NCBI GenBank assembly: GCA_963664035.2
Contig: OY760867.2
Span: 434,001-498,000 of the forward strand
Direction of reading: 5' to 3'
DNA: 64,000 bases
From: G958296245 sp963664035
GTDB lineage: Bacteria > Chloroflexota > Dehalococcoidia > Lucifugimonadales > G958296245
Part shown: in pieces, positions 58,041 through 64,000 of the stretch
How the letters are laid out: each line of letters begins with the position of its first letter
How positions within the stretch are numbered: position 1 is the first letter of the stretch
Notes under the pieces: model-generated
Seen by the model: only the letters and a program-made list of their open reading frames with translations
Databases searched by the model: none
Told to the model about the DNA's origin: nothing
Position numbers and translations under genes: made by a program

Positions 58041-59189
58041 ATGGCCAAGTACCTGCTGAAGAGAGCGGCGCAGATACTGCTGACGCTGTTCGTGTTCCTG
58101 TCGCTGGTGTTCTTCATCGTCAACGCCCAGCCCGGGGACGTCAGCAACTTCTACGCGCTCAACCCAGACGTGCCTCCTGAGACCCGGGAGAGGCTCCAGG
58201 ACCTGTTCGGCGTCAACGAACCCCTGTGGAAGCAGTACCTTACTCACGTCGGGAACACGTTCACGGGGAACTTCGGAATATCCTTCAGCCATTACCCCAG
58301 GTCGGTCGCCGACGTGATCAAGGAGCGGCTTCCCAGGACCGTAGTCCTCTTCATGACCGCGACCGTGCTCTCGTTCTACCTCGGGTTCGCGCTAGGTAAG
58401 ATGGTCGCGTGGCGCAGGGGCGGATGGTTCGAGTACACGTCCACCCTTGGAGGAGTGGGGCTCTACACGGTGTTCACTCCCTGGTTCGGCCTGATGATGA
58501 TCTGGCTGTTCGCCTTCAAGGCGGGGTGGTTCCCAATCGGGAAGTTCCTCGACCCGGTACTATGGAGGGACGCGCCCGTCGACGCCAACTCGGTCTTCAA
58601 CAGGATGATCCTGACCGCGATAGTGGCGTCCGCCGCCGTATTCGCAGTGTACCTGGCCACGGCGCGGAGACGGGTGGGCGGGGCCCGGCTCGTCCGGGGC
58701 GCGGGCATTGCGGCCGCCGCGCTGGCCGTTGTCGCGGTCTGGGGCGCGTCCGGGACGGCCGTCTTCGCATGGGACATCGTCAGGCACATGGTGCTGCCAG
58801 TGCTGACACTCACGCTGATCAGCTTCGCGGGCACCATGCTCCTGACTCGCAACAGCATGTTGGAGACCATGCGGGAAGACTTCGTCATGGCCGCGCGGGC
58901 GAAGGGGCTGCCGGAGCGCGACGTGCGCGACAAGCATGTCGCCAGGAACGCGCTCCTGCCCGTCGTCACGAGCTTCATATTCAGCCTCGCCTTTGCGGTC
59001 GACGGGGGCGTAATCACCGAGTCGATATTCTCGTGGCCCGGCATGGGCCAGACGCTCGTATCGGCCGCGCTGTCCGAGGACCTGCCGCTGGCGGTCGGCG
59101 CGTTCGTCTTCGTAGGCATGTTCGTGCTCGTGGCACACCTGGCAGCGGACATCCTGTACGCCTACCTCGACCCAAGGATCCGGTACTGA
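58041..59189 (+). CDS. ABC transporter permease, DppB/OppB type
   Basis: 382 residues. The N-terminal helix (AAQILLTLFVFLSLVFFIVN) and VNAQPGDVSNFYALNPDVPP are typical of DppB proteins. The core helices contain the permease coupling loop EDFVMAARAKGLPERDVRDKH (EAA-type, contacts the ATPases), and the C-terminus ends in GAFVFVGMFVLVAHLAADIL and AYLDPRIRY. An extra Ala-rich helix pair sits in the middle (about 190-245). It forms the channel with the next gene; the stop overlaps the next ATG (TGATG). Confidence 0.93.
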   Translation: MAKYLLKRAAQILLTLFVFLSLVFFIVNAQPGDVSNFYALNPDVPPETRERLQDLFGVNEPLWKQYLTHVGNTFTGNFGISFSHYPRSVADVIKERLPRTVVLFMTATVLSFYLGFALGKMVAWRRGGWFEYTSTLGGVGLYTVFTPWFGLMMIWLFAFKAGWFPIGKFLDPVLWRDAPVDANSVFNRMILTAIVASAAVFAVYLATARRRVGGARLVRGAGIAAAALAVVAVWGASGTAVFAWDIVRHMVLPVLTLTLISFAGTMLLTRNSMLETMREDFVMAARAKGLPERDVRDKHVARNALLPVVTSFIFSLAFAVDGGVITESIFSWPGMGQTLVSAALSEDLPLAVGAFVFVGMFVLVAHLAADILYAYLDPRIRY

Positions 59190-60139
59190 TGTCGGCGCAT
59201 AATGCTCAGCCAGCCGCGCCGACCTCTCTCTGGCGAGTCCGCCTGAAACTGGCGTCCCGCAGCGTTCGAGAGAACTGGGACCTCTTCGTCGGGACCAGGA
59301 TAGGGATCATCGGGCTGGCTGTAATCGGCCTCTACGCCCTGCTGGCCGCGGCGCACCCCATCCTGATGAACACGGTGTGGGAGCCGCGAATCTACGACCC
59401 GGTGGTGGGATACGCCTTCGACGAGACGCGGCAGCCGGCGCCGCCGAGCCTGAAGCATCCGCTGGGCACCGACCCGCTCGGCAGAGACATCCTCAGCCAG
59501 CTCATGTTCAGCGCCAGGTCGGAGTTCCTGCTCGGCCTGCTGGCCGCGACGGTCACCGTCGTCATCGGCACGACGGTGGGCGCGGTGGCCGCGTACTTCC
59601 GAGGTCCGGTCGACGCGCTCCTGATGAGGCTGGCCGACATCATGATCATGATGCCCGCCATCAGCGTGCTGATCGTCCTGAGCGCGCTGATCGGCGTAGA
59701 GCACTTCGAGCTGGCCCTGTTGATCGGCATCCTCTCCGGCTTCGGGGGCACGGGCGTCGTGCTCAAGTCGCAGGCCCTCTCCGTGGTCGTGAAGCCGTAC
59801 GTCCAGGCAGCCAGGATCGCGGGCGGCGGTCCCTTTCACATCATCCTGGTACACGTCGTTCCGAACCTGCTCCCACTGTCGTTCCTGTACATGATGTTCA
59901 CCGTGACCAGCGCGATCTTCTCCGAGGCGGTCCTGAGCTTCCTCGGACTCCTGGACGTGAGGATGAGCTGGGGGCTGATGATCCACACCACCGAGTCGGC
60001 AGGCTACCTGCTGCAGGTCGGTGAGTACTGGTGGCTCATATTCCCGGCCAGCCTGTCGATCACGCTCCTGTGCTCCTCCTTCTATCTCGTCGGCCGGTCC
60101 CTCGACGAGGTGGTGAACCCGAGGCTCAGGAGCCGATGA
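59189..60139 (+). CDS. ABC transporter permease, DppC/OppC type
   Basis: 316 residues from the ATG at 59189. N-terminal OppC_N helix (IGIIGLAVIGLYALLAAAHP), periplasmic HPLGTDPLGRDILSQLMFSA (a DppC signature), membrane helices, and the coupling loop VVKPYVQAARIAGGGPFHII. C-terminal FYLVGRSLDEVVNPRLRSR is the normal end. Partner of the DppB-type permease. Its stop overlaps the next start (ATGA). Confidence 0.94.
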   Translation: MSAHNAQPAAPTSLWRVRLKLASRSVRENWDLFVGTRIGIIGLAVIGLYALLAAAHPILMNTVWEPRIYDPVVGYAFDETRQPAPPSLKHPLGTDPLGRDILSQLMFSARSEFLLGLLAATVTVVIGTTVGAVAAYFRGPVDALLMRLADIMIMMPAISVLIVLSALIGVEHFELALLIGILSGFGGTGVVLKSQALSVVVKPYVQAARIAGGGPFHIILVHVVPNLLPLSFLYMMFTVTSAIFSEAVLSFLGLLDVRMSWGLMIHTTESAGYLLQVGEYWWLIFPASLSITLLCSSFYLVGRSLDEVVNPRLRSR

Positions 60140-61101
60140 CTACCGGACCGGTCCTCGCCGTCGAAGATCTGAGGATGCACTACGCCACCCGGGCCGGGGT
60201 CGTGCGCGCGGTCGACGGCGTATCGTTCTCGGTCGAGCGCGGACAGTCGCTGGGACTCGTGGGCGAGTCGGGTTGCGGAAAGTCGTCGATCGCGATGACC
60301 CTGCTGAAGCTGCTCCCGGACAACGCCAGGCTCGTGTCGGGCAGCATCGCGCTGAACGGCGTGGACCTTGTGCCCCTTGGCGAGGAAGAGATGAGGGCCC
60401 ACCGATGGGACCGGATATCGATGGTGTTCCAGGCGGCGATGAACTCCCTCGACCCCGTCTACCGGGTGGGAGACCAGATCGTAGAGGCCCTGGAGGCCCA
60501 CTCCGCGACGGCGGGCCGGGACGCGGCGGAGCGGGTGCGCGAGCTGTTCGACCTGGTGAGTCTGGACCCCGGCTTCATACTGCGTTACCCCCACGAGTAC
60601 AGCGGCGGCATGAGGCAGCGCGCCATCATCGCCATGGCGCTGGCCTGCGAGCCGGACATCATGGTCGCGGACGAGCCGACCACGGCGCTCGACGTGATCG
60701 TCCAGGACCGCATCCTGCGGGAGATGCAGGCCATCCAGCGGTCGCTCGACATGAGCATGATCTACATATCTCACGACATGGCCGTCATCGCCGAGGTCTG
60801 CGACGTGGTCGGGGTGATGTACGCGGGGAAGCTCGTGGAGTTCGGGCCGACGGCCGAGGTGTACGCCAGGCCCATACACCCGTACACCCGCGCGCTGATG
60901 TCGGCGTTCCCAAGCGTCCGCGGTGAGAAGCGCGACCTGGCCACGCTGCCGGGAGAACCCCCGGACCTTCTCGACCCGCCGAGCGGGTGCCGCTTCAACC
61001 CCCGGTGCGCGTACGCGACGGACGAGTGCCGAACGTCGGATCCGCCCATCGTGCGGCGCGGCGATCACTGGGCGCTCTGCTGGAATCCGCCGGGCGGATG
61101 A
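60136..61101 (+). CDS. ABC transporter ATP-binding protein, DppD/OppD type
   Basis: 321 residues. Walker A LGLVGESGCGKSSIAMTLLK, Q-loop ISMVFQAAMNSLDPVYRVGD, signature YSGGMRQRAIIAMALACEPD, Walker B IMVADEPTTALDVIVQDRI and H-loop MIYISHDMAVIAEVC. The C-terminal oligopeptide extension carries Cys residues (GCRFNPRCAYATDECR) that in relatives can hold an iron-sulfur cluster. It energises the permeases as a heterodimer with the next gene product. Confidence 0.95.
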   Translation: MTTGPVLAVEDLRMHYATRAGVVRAVDGVSFSVERGQSLGLVGESGCGKSSIAMTLLKLLPDNARLVSGSIALNGVDLVPLGEEEMRAHRWDRISMVFQAAMNSLDPVYRVGDQIVEALEAHSATAGRDAAERVRELFDLVSLDPGFILRYPHEYSGGMRQRAIIAMALACEPDIMVADEPTTALDVIVQDRILREMQAIQRSLDMSMIYISHDMAVIAEVCDVVGVMYAGKLVEFGPTAEVYARPIHPYTRALMSAFPSVRGEKRDLATLPGEPPDLLDPPSGCRFNPRCAYATDECRTSDPPIVRRGDHWALCWNPPGG

Positions 61102-61105
61102 TGCG

Positions 61106-62125
61106 GTGAACGACGCAGCGAGCGCAACCGTCTCCTCGGGCCGCCCACTGGTAAAGGCAGTGGACCTTTCCAAGCTGTACCCGCTGTCCTCCGGGTGGGC
61201 CCAGCGCAACCGGAGCTTCGTTCACGCGGTGGACGGCGTCTCCTTCGACCTGGTGGCGGGCGAGACGCTCGGGCTGGTCGGCGAATCGGGCTGCGGAAAG
61301 ACGACCACGGGCAAGCTGCTGGTCCGGCTCGACGAGCCGACCAACGGCCAGGTCCTGTTCGACGGCGGGGCGGGCAGCCTGCAGGACATCGCACATCTCA
61401 AGGGAAAGCCCCTGAAGGACTTCAGGCGCAGGGCCCAGATGGTGTTCCAGGACCCTTACGAGTCGATGAATCCCCGCAGGACGATCTTCGACACCGTCGC
61501 CGAGCCCCTCAAGGTCCAGAAGCTGGGCGGACCGCTGGAGCGGATGGAGCGGGTCTCGGACACCCTGGGACTGGTCGGACTCACGCCGCCCTCGACATTC
61601 CTGTTCAGGTTTCCCCATGAGCTGTCGGGCGGTCAGCGCCAGCGGGTCGCGATTGCCAGGGCGCTCGTGATGAACCCGTCGTTCGTGGTCGCGGACGAGC
61701 CAACGTCCATGCTGGACGTCTCCATCAGGACCGGCATCATGCGGCTCATGGACGAGCTGGCCGACCGCCTGGGCATCAGCTACCTATACATCACCCACGA
61801 CCTAGCGGTCGCGAGATACATGTGCAGCCGCATCGCGGTCATGTACCTCGGCAAGATCGTCGAGATGGGAGAGACGGAAGAGGTCCTCCAAGACCCCGTC
61901 CACCCGTACACCAGGGCCCTGCTGTCCGCGGTCCCCGTCCCCGACCCGGATGCCAGCAGGGACGAGGTCGACATCAGGGGATCGGTCTCCGTGCCCGTCG
62001 ACCCGCCGCCTCGCTGCCGGTTCTACGACCGCTGCCCCATCGCCGACGACTTCTGCAGAGACAACGACCACCCCCCACTCGAAGACAAGGGCGCCGGCCG
62101 CCTAGCCGCCTGCTACAAGACCTGA
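61106..62125 (+). CDS. ABC transporter ATP-binding protein, DppF/OppF type
   Basis: 339 residues from a GTG four bases after the previous gene. Walker A LGLVGESGCGKTTTGKLLVR, QMVFQDPYESMNPRRTIFDT, signature ELSGGQRQRVAIARALVMNP, Walker B VVADEPTSMLDVSIRTGIM and H-loop YLYITHDLAVARYM. The C-terminal extension again has a Cys set (RCRFYDRCPIADDFCRDND). Final gene of the five-gene importer operon, followed at once by a MITE. Confidence 0.95.
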   Translation: MNDAASATVSSGRPLVKAVDLSKLYPLSSGWAQRNRSFVHAVDGVSFDLVAGETLGLVGESGCGKTTTGKLLVRLDEPTNGQVLFDGGAGSLQDIAHLKGKPLKDFRRRAQMVFQDPYESMNPRRTIFDTVAEPLKVQKLGGPLERMERVSDTLGLVGLTPPSTFLFRFPHELSGGQRQRVAIARALVMNPSFVVADEPTSMLDVSIRTGIMRLMDELADRLGISYLYITHDLAVARYMCSRIAVMYLGKIVEMGETEEVLQDPVHPYTRALLSAVPVPDPDASRDEVDIRGSVSVPVDPPPRCRFYDRCPIADDFCRDNDHPPLEDKGAGRLAACYKT

Positions 62126-62144
62126 ACGCATCGGGGAAGATACT

Positions 62145-62267
62145 CCCAAATCCCCCACCTCCAGGTTCAGCACTATATCTATCGGTCATCACCCCGTAGG
62201 GGCTGGTTTCAAACCAGCCCTCCCCCTTGCCGTAGAGCGTCACCGCAATTTAGGTGGGGGATTTTGG
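62145..62267. mobile_element. 123-bp MITE, copy 2
   Basis: Same length as the copy at 43114-43236 and nearly the same sequence, with a few substitutions (CACTATATC for CGCCATATC, CCGCAATTT for CCGCCATTT). The flanking direct repeat is different here: ATACT at 62140-62144 and 62268-62272, extendable to ATACTCC. Different target duplications at the two sites show two independent insertions. From 62273 to 62412 I see nothing else. Confidence 0.9.
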
Positions 62268-62412
62268 ATACTCCACCACGCTTGACAAATCAAGAACTTT
62301 CACATTGACCCTCGTGCTTGACCTGTAGGAGGCATCCCAAACACCTCTCTTCCGACTCCAGAGGGGCCATTGGTGCAGAATCGTATGGATTGAGCTGGCA
62401 GACAGGTGATCA

Positions 62413-62847
62413 CTAAGGGGTCAGCAAACACTTGGTGTAGCAAGGATTGCCACCGTCTGGAATGGTTCGATAGCCGCGCCTTACGAACTTTGGTCGCAGG
62501 AACTCGGTGGAAACCAGGTCAATCCATATCACTTCGAAACCTGCTTCCCTGGAAGAGTTCTCTACTTCATCCATGAATGCTTCAAAAAGACCTGTGCGCT
62601 GAGGCGGAACTTGGCACGTATCCCAATTCCTGGGTCTATCTCGATTCACGATGTGCGTAACTTTCAGGACAGAATACGTGCGCTCATTACCGGAAATGGT
62701 GCCCCTAGCGGACATAGTGTCTTTTCTCAATGTGCCGAAGAAACGACGATTGTTTTTGAAAGACCTCCCATGAGTAGCGTTCGACGCCAAGAATTCCTGA
62801 ACGCTATCAAAGCCAGGAAGGTTGCCCATGCCGTCTTCAAACCCCAT
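62413..62847 (-). CDS. hypothetical protein, GNAT-like C-terminus
   Basis: 144 residues, moderate GC, likely part of an accessory segment. The C-terminal half (LFEAFMDEVENSSREAGFEV, then STEFLRPKFVRRGYRTIPDG) follows the helix-strand-helix pattern of the end of GNAT acetyltransferases, where an aromatic-Gly-Tyr turn precedes the last strands, but the acetyl-CoA loop (Q/R-x-x-G-x-G/A) is not visible in the N-terminal half. It may be a degenerate or diverged family member. No close neighbour on its strand except the edge gene. Confidence 0.45.
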   Translation of the reverse strand: MGFEDGMGNLPGFDSVQEFLASNATHGRSFKNNRRFFGTLRKDTMSARGTISGNERTYSVLKVTHIVNRDRPRNWDTCQVPPQRTGLFEAFMDEVENSSREAGFEVIWIDLVSTEFLRPKFVRRGYRTIPDGGNPCYTKCLLTP

Positions 62848-62917
62848 ACTTTGCCCTCCAAAGACTTTTGCATTGACCCCTCTGGGGCTGTCTGAATAAC
62901 CCCCGTCACCGGCCCTC

Positions 62918-64000
62918 TCACCCTGACAACTCCGGCTCCTTGGATCCTCGTATCGACGGATCCCCAGCTAGGAGGGTTCGTAGCCGGACCACGGATGCTA
63001 CGGCGTCTTCACCGAGACCAAGCAGGTCCTTAACCATGCGCTCGTCTAGTTCGACGCGAGCGGGGTCAGTGGCGCACTGGTAGAAGGGCATGAACTTCCG
63101 ATTGCTGAATTCCTGCCAGATCGTCTGGGCCTCGTCTAGCTGCCAAGCTTCGAGTTTCCTAATGTCCAGCGTCGTCATGCTCTCCAACATCCCTTTGTTG
63201 CCTTGGCCTCTACCTTCTTGGGCGCTGTTTGAGTGGTTGGCGTGGAGCAGCAACCCGAATGTGGAGTTACACCAGAGGGCCAGTGCAGTCTCTCGTCGAG
63301 CGCTGACCAAAGGGTCGTCGCCGTGTGCGGATAACGTATGCCATGCCCTCACCCCTAGTGTCCGTATGCCCGTGCGTGTCGCCATAACTGGTTGCGAGTT
63401 GTATCGCACATCGGCCGCAATGTGCAGAGTGCCGGCCTGAGACCAGATTGACGAATGGTCACGGCCGGGCTGCGGGGTCAGCCACGCATTGGGCTCGGCA
63501 CTCATGCGATTGTGAACCCGTGAGTCCAAACTCCAGATTGCCGGGAATTGGGCTTGCTCGTTATGTCCATGATGCCCGTCGAACACTCCGAGGGAGCCTC
63601 GTATCCTCCGGTGTTGTGGTCCCACGTTGCAGACCTCGCTCATCGCCGCGACCGGGACATTCCCCACGAGCCGGGTCCCGTCCTCAGTCCATAGCTCCCC
63701 TCGCTCAATGGCCGCAGCGAACTGGCTAGTCAGGGCCTGCCGCCATCGGGCTGCCGCCCAGAGTGCCTCCCCAACCGGTCCATCCACGATTTCGCCATAC
63801 TGCTCGCCTCCAACCATCAGAGGACTGCCACCGACGGGGGGACCGTCGGAACGCAATACGGGAGTTGAGGCGGTCGCATTCACGGCCCGAACCAACGCCA
63901 ATGCGTCCGTCTCTGAATGCGGCGCGCGCCACAGGTTGACGAACCGACCGCGTCCCGTTGGACTCTCGGCGTCAATGAGTCGTCTCGCCACCAGGAGTGT
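62918..64000 (-). CDS. C-terminal part of a large protein, possibly a DNA methyltransferase/restriction enzyme
   Basis: About 360 codons with no stop up to the right edge. A GTG at 63991 gives MARRLIDAESPTGRG, but the frame stays open beyond it, so the N-terminus probably lies outside. Segments such as ADVRYNSQPVMATRTGIRTL, GVRAWHTL, ALALWCNSTFGLLLHANHSN and the final VVRLRTLLAGDPSIRGSKEP resemble the target-recognition and tail regions of large N6-adenine methyltransferases of type II/ISP restriction-modification. No catalytic motif (NPPY or FGxG) is in the visible part. The resemblance is weak recall, so confidence in function is low. Confidence 0.45.
   Translation of the reverse strand, partial: TLLVARRLIDAESPTGRGRFVNLWRAPHSETDALALVRAVNATASTPVLRSDGPPVGGSPLMVGGEQYGEIVDGPVGEALWAAARWRQALTSQFAAAIERGELWTEDGTRLVGNVPVAAMSEVCNVGPQHRRIRGSLGVFDGHHGHNEQAQFPAIWSLDSRVHNRMSAEPNAWLTPQPGRDHSSIWSQAGTLHIAADVRYNSQPVMATRTGIRTLGVRAWHTLSAHGDDPLVSARRETALALWCNSTFGLLLHANHSNSAQEGRGQGNKGMLESMTTLDIRKLEAWQLDEAQTIWQEFSNRKFMPFYQCATDPARVELDERMVKDLLGLGEDAVASVVRLRTLLAGDPSIRGSKEPELSG

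Overview
The window is a high-GC bacterial chromosome segment with no rRNA or tRNA gene that I could find. It looks like an uncultured member of the Chloroflexota (SAR202/Dehalococcoidia-like). This is inference, based on a peptide-binding lipoprotein with a repetitive Val-Glu-Lys linker after the lipobox, an EF-P with a KMQQR-type loop, a DUF5667 protein beside an ECF sigma factor, Thr-Pro repeat lipoproteins, and many short palindromic dispersed repeats. Housekeeping genes sit in tight operons with ATGA/GTGA overlaps. They are interleaved with AT-richer accessory genes and mobile DNA.

Layout. 0-2 kb: accessory genes on the minus strand (DUF433 fragment, DUF4268 nuclease-like protein, HicB-like antitoxin, MarR regulator). 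2.1-5.6 kb: homocysteine methyltransferase operon and a divergent amidase. 5.6-12.7 kb: an unusual secreted-protein locus with two related Thr-Pro lipoproteins, two metzincin-type protease pieces, an IS1380-family element and a frameshifted Thr-Pro secreted-protein remnant. 12.7-18.8 kb: minus-strand housekeeping run (deoxyribosyltransferase-like, surE, panC, EEP nuclease, trpG/pabA, ybaB, dnaX, ybeY). 18.9-25.1 kb: metallo-hydrolase, a low-GC DUF262 + HEPN gene pair, oxidoreductase, MFS transporter, a retropepsin-like gene and a duplicated MFS fragment. 25.6-31.3 kb: M24 peptidase, efp, xseA, xseB, PHP protein, rhomboid protease, purN. 31.3-35.2 kb: NUDIX, nucleotidyltransferase-like protein, divergent larB/larE, and a 459-bp tandem duplication. 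35.2-39.0 kb: SDR, glnS and a hemL-like aminotransferase. 39.1-41.0 kb: AAA ATPase + DUF4276 pair. 41.0-48.7 kb: HAD phosphatase, AIR-synthase-like protein, heterodimeric ABC exporter, PLP decarboxylase and double-ACT protein. 48.7-50.4 kb: a complete IS4-family element inside a repeat array. 50.3-55.7 kb: ECF sigma/DUF5667 pair, rimI-like acetyltransferase and a large LRR surface protein with an LPSTG anchor. 55.9-62.1 kb: complete five-gene oligopeptide ABC importer. 62.1-64 kb: a MITE and AT-richer accessory genes, the last cut by the window edge.

Most interesting signals: (a) two candidate defence pairs, DUF262+HEPN and AAA ATPase+DUF4276; (b) a 123-bp MITE in two full copies, each with its own target-site duplication, plus a half copy; (c) an IS4-family element with exact 16-bp ends and an 11-bp target duplication inside a dispersed palindrome, and a second copy of that palindrome carrying a 36-bp insert between the same 11-bp repeats; (d) the lipoprotein/protease duplication locus; (e) a HicB-like antitoxin overlapping a nuclease-like gene where HicA would be expected; (f) a LarE with three cysteines suggesting the iron-sulfur type.
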